The notes beneath the pieces were generated by a model that had not been told where the DNA came from, searched no databases, and saw nothing but the letters and a program-made list of their open reading frames with translations. A stretch of 64,000 nt of DNA. Source: JAGQVA01 sp041391725. GTDB taxonomy: Bacteria; Bacteroidota; Bacteroidia; J057. Positions 18,277-27,454 of the stretch are shown here, one piece after another. The stretch covers positions 62,001 to 126,000 of the forward strand of contig JAWKNL010000007.1 in NCBI GenBank assembly GCA_041391725.1, given 5' to 3'. Every line of letters begins with the position of its first letter. Position 1 is the first letter of the stretch. Made by a program: the position numbers and the translations under genes.

Positions 18277-19746
18277 CTAATCGTTGGGATTCAGTTTGGA
18301 ATCAAACCGGTTGAACGGCGATTCGTTTCTTTCAAAATCAATGGTCCCGGGTACAAGTCCTTTGTTTTGCAACTGTTCTTTCCACCTCGGATTGGAAATT
18401 TCGCCGTATTTGGTCGAGTGCAGCAGCAGGTATTCATTGGAGGCGAGGTCGGAATCGTAGAAAATAAATATCACATTATTTTGCGCGCCCAGACGGTCAT
18501 ATCGCCAGATTTCGTAGGGGATAATGGCCGATTCACCCGGATAACGCTCGACATCGCTGGGAATTCCGTATTTGATAAATGCCCTTCCCCGGTCGGTTTG
18601 CCAGCCTTCGCGGAAGCTGGATTTAAACTGCTGGTTGACATAGTCCAGCGCGGCCAGATGGCCATTCCACAGCGCCTGCACCTTCTGCCGGGGATTGATT
18701 TTGCGTTTTTCGAAGAAAGTATAGAGGAAATTCTTTTTCTGCTCCAGGGTTTCCAGTGCGCGGGCGAAATTAAATTCCTGCTCGGTACTGATATAAGACA
18801 GGGTGCGGAGATAATAGTCGAGTTGTTCTTCCGAATAATCATTAAAAATATCGGCCTCCGTCTGCGAAGCCAGCGCATCGAATTCGGTTTCAACGCGGGA
18901 GTTATAGACAAAAAACTTCTTTTTAAAAGAAGCCACCGGGAGGCCTTTATAGTTGAGTACTTCTACCTGAAGGTAATAGGTGTTGGATTTAAGTTTACTG
19001 ATGTCAAATTTTTCACGGAAGGCATTGCGCTGCGGACGGGGTGGCCGGGCCTGCGTCTGTTCGTAGGTAAAAAGAATATTGTCGCCCTGCCAGAAGCGGG
19101 AGCGAATGGTAAACTTCTGATCCAGCACATCATCGGTATTGTAGATTTCCTGATAAAACACCAGCGAATCCTGATTGATGAATGCATCATTGGTAACGAG
19201 CGGAATCAGATCATCGCGGGTGCGCCCTACCTGACCTTTGCTTTCTTTTTCGGAGGCGATCCATTTGACGTCGCTGAAGGCAATTTCGCCGGAGGGCAGC
19301 GGTTTGATTTCAAACTCATTGATGGCCATCACTTTCTGTGCTGCCGGCGCATAGCGGTCATAGGCAATAGCCTGAAGCTGATAGATTCCCGGTTCGAGGT
19401 CCACCTTCTGGAAATTAAACAGCGTTTTGCGGCGGGACTCTGCGGTCGTATCATTGAGCTTTTCACCGGGTTGAAACTGGAGGTTGTAATTGTCGCCCAT
19501 AATGGGGATACTGTCGCCATTTTCAATGCGCTGGAGAAGCCAGTTGATATTCACCGAAACCTGAAACAGGCCCTCATCATCTTTCTGATATTCGAGTGTC
19601 GTACCATCGACGGCAAAATAAAACTCCGCAATGGTTTTATTGAGCTGGAAATCGTAGAACCTGCAAATGTCCAGGTAAAATCCCACACTTTGTGCATGCA
19701 TAAAAAGCGGGAACGCCAGCAGTCCAAGTAGAAAAGATTTTTTCAT
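18277..19746 (-). CDS. GWxTD domain protein
   Basis: The 489-residue protein has a signal peptide (MKKSFLLGLLAFPLFMHAQS) and a beta-rich N-terminal part. Near residue 390 lies the diagnostic motif in FREGWQTDRGRAFIKYGIPSDVERYP, followed by PYEIWRYD and FIFYDSD. GWxTD proteins are common in Bacteroidota and Acidobacteria, and their role is unknown. The 599-codon frame on the other strand here is only a shadow of this gene. It is probably the first gene of the operon with the acyltransferase. Confidence 0.9.
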   Translation of the reverse strand: MKKSFLLGLLAFPLFMHAQSVGFYLDICRFYDFQLNKTIAEFYFAVDGTTLEYQKDDEGLFQVSVNINWLLQRIENGDSIPIMGDNYNLQFQPGEKLNDTTAESRRKTLFNFQKVDLEPGIYQLQAIAYDRYAPAAQKVMAINEFEIKPLPSGEIAFSDVKWIASEKESKGQVGRTRDDLIPLVTNDAFINQDSLVFYQEIYNTDDVLDQKFTIRSRFWQGDNILFTYEQTQARPPRPQRNAFREKFDISKLKSNTYYLQVEVLNYKGLPVASFKKKFFVYNSRVETEFDALASQTEADIFNDYSEEQLDYYLRTLSYISTEQEFNFARALETLEQKKNFLYTFFEKRKINPRQKVQALWNGHLAALDYVNQQFKSSFREGWQTDRGRAFIKYGIPSDVERYPGESAIIPYEIWRYDRLGAQNNVIFIFYDSDLASNEYLLLHSTKYGEISNPRWKEQLQNKGLVPGTIDFERNESPFNRFDSKLNPND

Positions 19747-19883
19747 AATCGGGTATTTGGGTAACAGGTCTTAAATTAACCCCGCCAAATCGCAAATTCA
19801 ATGACACTCCCGCTTTTCAGTTACACGGAACCGCCACGTAAATTTGCCAACTTTCACCAAAATTACGGATTTTTACAGTCAAA

Positions 19884-20528
19884 ATGAATATCTATCCTAT
19901 CTGTTATTTTCCGCCGGTTCCCTGGTTTGTAGCAGCCAGGCGGGAATCCGTGGTGAGGCTGGAAGTTTGTCAGCACTTTCGCAAACAGCAATATACCAAC
20001 CGCGCCTTCATTCGCGTGCCCAACCGGGTGTTTCCGCTGACCATTCCGGTGGAAAGGCGGGGCGACAAGGTAGCGATCAGAGACAAAAAAATTTCCTATG
20101 CCGAAAACTGGCCCGACAACCACTGGCGCACCATTCAGAATGCCTATAAGCATGCACCCTATTTTGCCTATTATGAATCCGAAATTCGCAATTTTTACAG
20201 CCGGAAGCCCCTCTTTCTGCCCGACCTGCTGACCGACTCCCTTCACTTATCATTCAAAATGACCGGGCTGGAGATTCCCTTCGAATTCACCGAAGCGTAC
20301 CATCCCCCGGAAACATATCACCACGATTACCGGCAGGCCTTCGACCCCGGACTGCATACCCTGCCCCCCTGGTTTACCGCCATACCCTATGTCCAGCTTT
20401 TTGAAGGATTTGTTCCCGGGTTGTCCATTCTCGATCTCGCCCTGAATCTGGGCCCCGAAAGCCGGCTGCTGCTGGACAGGTCATACCTCGCCGCAGGCGA
20501 AAATCCCGAAGGGTCGAAGATCCCATGA
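19884..20528 (+). CDS. WbqC-like family protein, 3' end taken from a repeat
   Basis: The first about 195 residues match the WbqC-like family (YPICYFPPVPWFVAARR, CQHFRKQQYTNRAFIRVPN, LTIPVERRG, NHWRTIQNAYKHAPYFAYYE). These are small enzymes of uncertain activity linked to polysaccharide or lipid modification. The last 14 residues (AAGENPEGSKIP) and the stop codon lie in sequence that is nearly identical to an intergenic repeat copy at 26365, so a repeat appears to have landed at the 3' end and supplied a new stop. It converges with the FGE gene cluster. Confidence 0.82.
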   Translation: MNIYPICYFPPVPWFVAARRESVVRLEVCQHFRKQQYTNRAFIRVPNRVFPLTIPVERRGDKVAIRDKKISYAENWPDNHWRTIQNAYKHAPYFAYYESEIRNFYSRKPLFLPDLLTDSLHLSFKMTGLEIPFEFTEAYHPPETYHHDYRQAFDPGLHTLPPWFTAIPYVQLFEGFVPGLSILDLALNLGPESRLLLDRSYLAAGENPEGSKIP

Positions 20529-20943
20529 AGGGAATGACATTTTTATAGAAATATACAGGAGGGAAATAATCAAACTCCGAAGGAGTGGCATTTGAGACGG
20601 TGTCCGACAAAGGGATGTTTACCGCCTCATGCGCCCTGCGGCGCAACCCCTGGAAAAAATAATGGGGGGCGGTCTTTTTTTCTACAAACATTTGACTCCT
20701 CCGGAGTCTTGCCTGTCGGCAAAATTCGTTGTAGTTATTTTTTCATGTCTTTGTGGCGAAGCCACGACTCCGGAGGAGTCCCATGTTTGTAGCCACAAAG
20801 GCATCCCTTTTTTATTTCCTTTCCACATAACGCGCCGCAGCGCGCATCACCCACCCCAACCTGAAAAATTAAAATTTTTGAAAAAGAGGAAACCGAAGGT
20901 CCCATTAAGGGAAGGGTAAAAGAATAAAAGAGCCAAAGGGTAA
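20489..20943. repeat. dispersed complex repeat, copy 1
   Basis: This 455-nt stretch has no convincing gene. Its left part (20489-20650) is nearly the same as 26365-26525, including AATGACATTTTTATAGAAAT and the dyad ACTCCGAAGGAGT. Its right part (20700-20943) is nearly the same as 27120-27336 and continues without a break into the 3' ends of FGE genes A and D. GC-rich blocks such as GCGCCGCAGCGCGC recur. It looks like a mosaic of short dispersed modules, perhaps a non-autonomous mobile or REP-like element. Confidence 0.75.
20682..20792. repeat. inverted repeat inside repeat copy 1
   Basis: The 27-nt arm at 20682-20708 (beginning CTACAAACAT and ending CTCCGGAGTC) is the reverse complement, with two mismatches, of 20766-20792. 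Each arm also contains its own dyad CTCCGGAG. The transcript could form a large stem with a 57-nt loop. The same arms occur at 26556-26582 and 26707-26733; only the right arm is kept at 27185-27211. Confidence 0.75.
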
Positions 20944-21058
20944 CTAGTACCGGCACAGACGCAACCCGATATCGAGGTAGCGGTAAGATGGATGGTCGCC
21001 GCCGCGATGGGCCACGCGGCAATTGAAGACAATGTAGCCCCACGAGCCCCCACGAACC
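20944..21058 (-). other. variable region of FGE gene A (candidate DGR target)
   Basis: From GGSW to the stop, A and D share identical blocks (25 nt ending at 21063, the 15 nt GGCCACGCGGCAATT, GAGGTAGCGGT, and 24 nt at the 3' end). The codons between them differ: GGC TAC ATT GTC TTC in A against TAC ATC GAT GAC TAC in D, and so on. All the changed codons in A end in C or T. Upstream in the same genes, synonymous differences are common. This focused nonsynonymous pattern is what adenine mutagenesis of AAY template codons would give. Confidence 0.6.
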
Positions 21059-21657
21059 ACCCGGCGTTCTCCAGATTCGGGACCTTTCGGATTGTATATA
21101 ATCTTTTGCTTCGCACACTGTGCATAATAATCACTGCCATACCAATCCTGACACCATTCATATACATTCCCCGACATATCGTAAAGTCCCAGTTCATTGG
21201 GCCGTTTAAGGCCTACGGGCTGGGTGATATCCTGACTATTATCGTCATACCAGCCCACCTCAAACAGGTTGTTGCTGCCCGCATAGGTAAAACCCTGGCT
21301 GTACTTCCCGCCGCGGGCGGCGTATTCCCACTCTGCTTCGGTTGGCAGACGGTAGGTTTTGCCTGTCTGGGTGTTGAGTTTTTTTACAAACTCCTGACTT
21401 TCTTCCCACGAAACCCGCTCCACCGGGCGCATAGGGTGAGGGAAAGCAAGTTTCTCCGGGTCGCTGCCCATGACAGCTTTCCAGAGGGTCTGAGTCACCG
21501 GAAATCGACAGATATAAAAGCTGTCAACCACCACTTTATGGATGGGTTTTTCCCGATCATACATTTCACCCCCCATATCAAATTCACCGCCCTCCACAAA
21601 GACCATATCACCTTCGAGGGTTTCGATTGTGGTGGCGGGGGTAAAAGGCAGGGTCAT
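20944..21657 (-). CDS. FGE-sulfatase-fold (SUMF1-like) protein A with hypervariable C-terminus
   Basis: This 237-residue cytoplasmic protein (no signal peptide) has the FGE/C-type-lectin fold signature: DMVFVEGGEFDMGG, RFPVTQTLWKAVMG, RPVERVSWEESQEFV, YRLPTEAEWEYAARGG, NELGLYDMSGNVYEWCQDWY and VVRGGSW...CRVAHR...GLRLCRY. The catalytic Cys pair of true formylglycine-generating enzymes is absent from the C-terminal loop, so it is more likely a binding module than an enzyme. Its closest relative here is protein D. Their last 45 codons differ only at scattered codons (see the variable region). It ends the operon with B, C and the ROCO-CHAT gene, and its 3' flank is repeat copy 1. Confidence 0.9.
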   Translation of the reverse strand: MTLPFTPATTIETLEGDMVFVEGGEFDMGGEMYDREKPIHKVVVDSFYICRFPVTQTLWKAVMGSDPEKLAFPHPMRPVERVSWEESQEFVKKLNTQTGKTYRLPTEAEWEYAARGGKYSQGFTYAGSNNLFEVGWYDDNSQDITQPVGLKRPNELGLYDMSGNVYEWCQDWYGSDYYAQCAKQKIIYNPKGPESGERRVVRGGSWGYIVFNCRVAHRGGDHPSYRYLDIGLRLCRY

Positions 21658-21728
21658 TTGAGATACGGTTTAGGATGTATAGCGGGATTTTGGGTTAAAG
21701 ATAGAAAATGGTGGGGATTTTTGGTAGG
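21658..21728 (-). repeat. conserved 5' flank of FGE genes (with 22456-22528 and 28051-28117)
   Basis: About 70 nt directly upstream of FGE genes A, B and D are clearly related: all read GGTTTAGGATGTA, then TAAAGATA and a GGGGATTTTTG or GGGATTTTTGG block on the forward strand. TATCTTTA on the minus strand (21696-21703, 22494-22501, 28089-28096) resembles the TAnnTTTG -7 element with G changed to A. This is probably a duplicated promoter region, so A, B and D may each be transcribed independently as well as in the operon. Confidence 0.6.
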
Positions 21729-21741
21729 AGATCAGGGGTAA

Positions 21742-22455
21742 TTAGGACCGACACAGACGAAACCCAAGATCGCTGAAAAGGAGAGATGGACGGAAACTGC
21801 ATCGGGATTTCACTCGACAATCAAAGTAATTCTCACCAAAAGATCCACCTCGCGCTACACGAGATTCTCCATTTTCTGGGCCTTTTGGATTGTTTATAAT
21901 GCTTTCTTTGGCCACCCGTGTATAATAATTCCTTTCATACCAGTCCTGACACCATTCATAGACATTCCCCGACATATCAAAAAGCCCAAGTTCATTGGGT
22001 CGTTTAAGGCCCACATGATGGGTAATATCCTGGCTGTTTTCATTATACCATCCTGCCTCCATCAAGTTGGCACTTCCAGCATAAATAAATCCCTGGCTGT
22101 ATTTTCCTCCCTGGGCAGCGAATTCCCATTCAGCTTCGGTTGGCAAGCGATATACTTTATCACTTATGCTATTGAGTTTTCTAATAAACACCTGGCTGTC
22201 CTCCCAGGAAATTCCCTCGACCGGCCGCATTGGGTGGAGTGAATCCAGTTTCTCAGGGTAATTACCCATTATCACTTTCCAAAGCGTCTGTATAACTGGG
22301 AAACGACAGATATAAAAACTGTCAACAACCACCTTGTGGATAGGTCTTTCCTCTTTATTAATATTATCCCCCATCATAAAACTACCGCCTTCTACAAACA
22401 CCATATCCTTTTCGAGGGTTTCGGCTGTGGTGGCGGGGGCAAAGGGAAGGGTCAT
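21742..22455 (-). CDS. FGE-sulfatase-fold (SUMF1-like) protein B
   Basis: This 237-residue paralogue of A, C and D has the same motif order (DMVFVEGGSFMMGD, RFPVIQTLWKVIMG, YRLPTEAEWEFAAQGG, LFDMSGNVYEWCQDWYE). It is the most divergent copy at synonymous sites and uses AGA/CGA-type and A/T-ending codons more often, so it is an older duplicate. Its C-terminus (GGSFGENYFDCRVKSRCSF...GFRLCRS) differs from the others mainly in the loop between GGSF and GFRL. It lies 84 nt upstream of gene A and has the same conserved 5' flank. The catalytic FGE Cys pair is not evident. Confidence 0.88.
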   Translation of the reverse strand: MTLPFAPATTAETLEKDMVFVEGGSFMMGDNINKEERPIHKVVVDSFYICRFPVIQTLWKVIMGNYPEKLDSLHPMRPVEGISWEDSQVFIRKLNSISDKVYRLPTEAEWEFAAQGGKYSQGFIYAGSANLMEAGWYNENSQDITHHVGLKRPNELGLFDMSGNVYEWCQDWYERNYYTRVAKESIINNPKGPENGESRVARGGSFGENYFDCRVKSRCSFRPSLLFSDLGFRLCRS

Positions 22456-22541
22456 TTTGGATAGGGTTTAGGATGTACGGTACAATTTTGTGGTAAAGAT
22501 AGAAAATGATGAGGGATTTTTGGTAGGGTACTGGAGGTAAT

Positions 22542-23261
22542 TCAGTACCGAGACAACCGCAATCCGATACAATAGTCACGGACTGATGGTCGGATGATGA
22601 TGCGGCAAGTCACGCAGCAATCGCCACCATCGTCATACCATGAGCCCCCACGAACCACCCGATATTCTCCAGTTTTCGGTCCTTCAGGATTATTTATGAT
22701 ATTTTCCCTGGCACACTGAGTATAATAATCCTTGCCATACCAGTCCTGACACCATTCATAGACATTCCCTGACATGTCAAAAATCCCCAGTTCGTTAGGT
22801 CGTTTAAGGCCTACGGGCTGGGTAATATCCTGACTATTATCGTCATACCAGCCCACCTCAAACAGGCTGTTACTACCTGCATAGGTAAAACCCTGGCTGT
22901 ATTTCCCGCCGCGGGCGGCGTATTCCCACTCGGCTTCGGTGGGCAGGCGGTAGGTTTTGTCGCCCTTACTGTTAAGCTCGTTTATAAAAGCCTGACAATC
23001 CTCCCACGAAACGTTCTCAACCGGTCGCATCGGATGGGGAAAAGAAAGTTCCTCCGGTTCTTTATTCATTACTGCCTTCCAGAGTACCTGAGTGACCGGG
23101 TAGCGGCCTATATAAAAGTTATCAAGGGATACTTCGTGGATGGGTTTTTCCCGATCATACCTTTCCCCACCCATCATAAAACTCCCTCCCTCGACAAAAA
23201 TCATGTCAAAGGAAAAACCGCCGGGCAGGGTTTCGGTGAGGATGGAGGGGTGATCAGGCAT
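22542..23261 (-). CDS. FGE-sulfatase-fold (SUMF1-like) protein C
   Basis: This 239-residue paralogue begins differently (MPDHPSILTETLPGGFSFDM) but shares the rest: EGGSFMMGGERYDREKPIHE, RYPVTQVLWKAVMN, YRLPTEAEWEYAARGG, IFDMSGNVYEWCQDWYG. Its variable loop (YDDGGDCCVTCRIIIRPSVRDYC) is unlike those of A, B and D. Nearly all the changed codons there are NNC/NNT. The start overlaps the end of the ROCO-CHAT gene by 8 nt, so the two are translationally coupled and probably work together. This is the strongest physical link between the FGE proteins and the CHAT effector. Confidence 0.9.
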   Translation of the reverse strand: MPDHPSILTETLPGGFSFDMIFVEGGSFMMGGERYDREKPIHEVSLDNFYIGRYPVTQVLWKAVMNKEPEELSFPHPMRPVENVSWEDCQAFINELNSKGDKTYRLPTEAEWEYAARGGKYSQGFTYAGSNSLFEVGWYDDNSQDITQPVGLKRPNELGIFDMSGNVYEWCQDWYGKDYYTQCARENIINNPEGPKTGEYRVVRGGSWYDDGGDCCVTCRIIIRPSVRDYCIGLRLSRY

Positions 23262-26257
23262 ATTGATCTGTCAGGTTTTTACCGTCTTTCCAGATTTCGG
23301 GAAGTTTAGCGTATTTTGGATGTTTCGTTTCAAGGATGATCAGACCATCTACAAAGGACTTGTCAATAGTTTTGCCTGCTCCCAAGCCTAAATAAATGCC
23401 ACTTACAAAGTCCAAAGCAGCCAGGTCTTCTACAGATGCATTCATTCCTATTACATACATACCCAATTTAGAGATTACCTCTGCCTGAGCTGTTGAATAA
23501 CAAGAATTTAATATAACCAGCCGGGTGTTCCGATCTTTGAATAACCGGTTCAACACATTAACAGGCATCAATAAAGATTCATTTAAGCCATTCACAATTT
23601 GTATTCCCTCCTTTTCACCATGACCTGCGAAGTGAACAATCTCCGGATCCTGATTCATTGCCAAAATTAATTTTTCTATTGTGAGACTTAACTTTGGGTT
23701 TAGCAGACTAAACCTTTCCCGATACTCAGCTTCCTTTATGCGCTGATCAATTAAATCAAATTCACGGTCCGTCTGCAACCTTGCCTGATTGGTAGGATTA
23801 GCTGAGAGAAATAGAATTTTCATAATTTCAGATGTCTTAGAAGAGTTATTTTTTACCTCCTGAACATTCTCAGTTTGCTTAGTTTTTGAAAAAAACAATT
23901 CTTCCCTTTTTTTAGCACTTGACAAGCTAATCCATTCATTCCCGTCCCATATACGTGACTCAAAATCTAGCTGATTTAGATATTTTGTGGATTTAAGTTC
24001 CGCAATTAGTCCTTTGAGGGTCGATTCGATACCTTCATACAAAGAACGAACTTCAGTTCCATAAAGATCCACACAAATCCGCTTTTTTGCCCAATCCTCC
24101 TTCACATGGGCATACGAATTATGTCCGACATCGTGAAGCACCACATTATTTTTCCACATACAATTATTGTAAACACTGAAATAATGGGTGTTTGGTTTCC
24201 AAACGTGATCCGTGTCTTTCTCATATGGTTCGTTGTACAGACTAAAAGATGTTCGTTGAAGCGATACAATCAATTTATTGACAGTACCCGCAGGTACAAA
24301 TGGCGAAAAATTGATTTCTACCTATAAACTGATTCTGGCAGATAATTAGGCATTTGCGGTTTAACGGGTAAACATGCCGGAACAACATATTCGGTCTCCC
24401 CAGCAGAGTTTTTTCGTTCATAGCAGAGTTTATAGCCCTTCATAAGTTCACAAACTTCTCCTGTTCCTGAATACTATTGTCAGGCCAAATTGAATCGTAC
24501 ATATCAGGAGTAAGGACTCCCTTACCAAACTTCATTGCGTTACTGTCAATCACTTTAAACATGGAATCTCTCACCCATTCTGGATCGAGAACTATCCAGT
24601 CTTTCAATTCCGAATGTTGGCCAAAGTAAATAACCGTGCCAATCCGGTCGAGCATACCGATCCAAGTACGGGCATCTGTTTCATCAAGCCCGAAAGATTT
24701 ACACATCTTCAGGTATTCACTTAACGAAAGGTAGTTTTCGTTTTTACGATCTTCCAGTTCTTTTTTAACGGCCAACCACTTCCGGTTTCTTTGGGTTGTG
24801 AATACATCCTTGCTGATACGTGGAATTAGTTTCCGTATTGTCTCCTTCAATCGGGAGAAATTTTCCAAAGTTTCACAACTAATATGAATTTCTTCCTGAT
24901 GAATGTGTGCAAAATCATCTAAATAAAATCCCTTTTTAATACTGTGTGATTGCAGGTCAATTTTGTTAATGACTAATATAATAGGGCTGAATTGATCCAT
25001 ATCCTGATCATAACCAAAAGCTGAGACCATATCCAGCCAATACTCAAAGCTGACATAGTCCTCTTTATCCATCTTTTGTTCTGGGAGATCATCGAATGCG
25101 GTTACAAAAAGGTACAGAGATTTATGACTACAAAACAGTTGCTGGACTTCCCTGTATTTTCCTTGTCCACCAAAATCCCAAATATTTAATTGAAAGTCGA
25201 TTGGGGTTTCCAACTTTGTAATAGCCGTTGAAATAGACTCCACTATATACCTATCGATTTCTATGCCTGGTGTTCTGTCCCCTTTCTTAGGCAATTCGGC
25301 CTTCTCATCAATGAGTTTTAGCCGAATAGAGGTCTTCCCTACTTCACCATTCCCCACCAGTATCATCTTGGCTTCAAACAGATAATCCACCTCTCCCTGC
25401 AAAGAAGTCAGAAAGCTGAACACACTTTCGCGGCTATTGCCTCTCTCATCGCTGGATACAGCATCCTTGATACTTTCCCAGGGATTATTGTAGAGAAATA
25501 AATGTGTAAGGCCGGCAGCCTGAGTAATGAGGCGGTCCGGAAGCTCTTTTAACTGATTTTCCCGCACGTCCAGTGTCTCAAGCAGTGGCAGACTCCCTTC
25601 AAATACAAGTTTTGCCAGTTTGTTTTTTCGCAGGAAAAGTATCTTCAGCGCCCCAAACCCGGCGGGAATTACCAGTTCAGCCAGCGCGTTTTCGCTGATA
25701 TCCATCATTCCCAGCAGGGGGCAAACACCCTCAAAAATCAGCTGATTCAGGGTTTTGTTTCGGGCGGTGTCGAGCCGTTCCAGGTTGTCTAGTCCGGCGG
25801 GAAGGGTAAGACTGGCCACCTGGCAGTTGTATAGATCGAGGCTTTTTAGGTGGGCAGGTGCGTATTCAAAACCGACGGCAGTTAGCTTTTCATTCAGGCT
25901 GAGATTGACGTGAACCAGTGCCGGCTGCCTGTCAGTGAAGGTAAACGATGCAAGGCCCGTCTGGTTGAGGTTGAGCGCCTGGAGATCGGGCATGGCCAGT
26001 TTCAGCATGTCCTGAAGGCGATCATTTGCCACATTACAAGCGTAGAGATTAATCCCCAGCAACCGCCCTTCTGTATCCACAAAAGCCGTATTGCCGTGCC
26101 AGTCGCGCACCATTTCTTCCTCCACCGTCATGACGGCGCGATATGAATCGGGATAGTTTTTTTGAAGGTGCTGGCGGGGATCAATCACCTTTTGAAAGGA
26201 AAAACCCAGGCATGTCTCAACCTGTTGTAGTAATGAGGGTAATTCGGGTGCTGCCAT
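23254..26257 (-). CDS. LRR-Roc-COR-CHAT protein (ROCO GTPase with caspase-like C-terminus; two frameshifts)
   Basis: Two open frames (26257-24440 and 24273-23254) and a short bridge in a third frame join into one 1001-residue protein if one base is restored near 24446 and one near 24321; the 3004-nt span plus 2 is exactly divisible by 3. Order: N-terminal region (1-85), leucine-rich repeats (85-265), Roc GTPase (P-loop GNGEVGKTS near 300, NIWDFGGQGKY, VINKID), COR (480 to about 750, including the bridge KGYKLCYERKN and INFSPFVPAGTVNKLIVSL), then CHAT (about 805-1000) with dyad His in VHFAGHGEKEG and Cys in LNSCYSTAQAE. ROCO proteins are GTP-gated switches and CHAT is a caspase-like protease. 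It overlaps FGE gene C and probably acts in a conflict or cell-suicide response. Both lesions are in short homopolymers. Confidence 0.88.
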
Positions 26258-26364
26258 GAATTTGAGAACAATTATAATTCAGAAAAATACGATGGGTTGA
26301 ATATACTTATTTTCTGACAAAAACACGTGGATTGAATAATGGAGATATTTTTGGCCAAAAGACC

Positions 26365-26800
26365 CGCCGCAGGCAAAAATCCCGAAGGGTCGAAGATCAC
26401 ATGAAGGGAATGACATTTTTATAGAAATGTGCAATGGGTAAATCATCAAACTCCGCAGGAGTGACATTTGAGACGGCGTCTGACGAAGGGAAGTTTACCA
26501 CCTCACGCGCCATGCGGCGCAACCCCTGAAAAAAATAATGGGGGCGGCCTTTAGGCTACAAACATTTGACCTCTCCGAGGTCTTGCCTTTCGGCAAAATC
26601 TACCATAACTGCTTGAATATAGAAGAGGCTTCCTGTCATTGCTCTTCGCTCCGACCCTGTTGGAAAAATCTGACAGAACTGCTTTCCCTTTTTGTGGCGA
26701 AGCCACGACTCCGGAGGAGTCCCATGTTTGTAGCCAACAGGCCTCCCCTTTTTATTTCTCTTCCACATAACGCGCCACAGCGCGCCCATGCGACCGGGGC
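26365..26800. repeat. dispersed complex repeat, copy 2
   Basis: This stretch has no gene. It begins with the same CGCCGCAGGC as copy 1 and follows it through AATGACATTTTTATAGAAAT, the ACTCCGCAGGAGT dyad, the GGGGGCGGC block, the paired arms (26556-26582 and 26707-26733) and the GCGCCACAGCGCGC block. Its central part (26590-26690) is unlike copy 1. It lies between the ROCO-CHAT start and FGE gene D. The open frames that cross it, with residues such as HAPCGATP, are repeat-derived and not genes. Confidence 0.7.
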
Positions 26801-26887
26801 TTCGGGCCATAACGTCGTTTCGGCCCTACCGGGCCTCGTGTCGGACGACACCTAATTATCTGTGCCGAAGGCGCAAAGGTCCGGAGG

Positions 26888-27336
26888 ACCGCAAGATCGG
26901 TAGCCAAACGGCGACCCGTTTTTTTTTATTCCCCATATCTCTGCGCACCGCAGCGCGTAGATACAAAAACCTACCACCTCATGCGCCCTGCGGCGCAACC
27001 CCTGAAAAAAAAAAATAATGGGGGGCGGCTGTATGGCTACAAATCGAAGATGCCCTAGGTACGGTACATATGACCCACAGAAAGTGGTCTGACGACTCTC
27101 CGAGCCAAAAGGCCACTTAGGTGGGTCTTGCCTGTCGGCAAAACTCGTTGTAGTTATTTTTTCCTGACTTTGTGGCAAAGCCACGACTCCGGAGGAGTCC
27201 CATGTTTGTAGCCACAAAGGCATCCCCTTTTTCATTTCCTTTCCACATAACGCGCCGCAGCGCGCATCACCCACCCCTACCTGAAAAATGAAAATTTTTC
27301 GAAAAAGGGTAAAGAGGTAAAAGAGCCAAAGGGTAA
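26888..27336. repeat. dispersed complex repeat, copy 3
   Basis: This stretch has no gene. 26940-27040 repeats the CTCATGCGCCCTGCGGCGCA and GGGGGGCGGC blocks. 27120-27336 is nearly identical to 20700-20943 up to and into the FGE 3' end. Thus FGE genes A and D were probably duplicated together with about 230 nt of 3' flank. The segment 27040-27120 is unique. Confidence 0.7.
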
Positions 27337-27454
27337 TTAGTACCGGCACAGACGCAACCCGAAACTGAGGTAGCGGTCTGATGGTAGGGCGTTGAGGCGA
27401 TAGGCCACGCGGCAATTGTAGTCATCGATGTACCACGAGCCCCCACGAACCACC
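27337..27454 (-). other. variable region of FGE gene D (candidate DGR target)
   Basis: Counterpart of the variable region of gene A. Between GGSW and the stop about 15 codons differ from A, all changing the amino acid, while about 25 interleaved codons are identical even at third positions. Two changed codons end in A (CTA, TCA), which needs adenine at those template positions too. No template repeat or reverse transcriptase is in the window. Confidence 0.6.

Noticed and set aside
17932..19731. 599-codon plus-strand open frame opposite the GWxTD and acyltransferase genes
   Set aside because: It is antisense to two well-supported genes, has no recognisable domain, and reflects codon bias of the real strand.
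20580..27250. Short open frames with HAPCGATP-like residues in the repeats
   Set aside because: They recur only because the repeat recurs, occur in several frames and lack start signals and family character.
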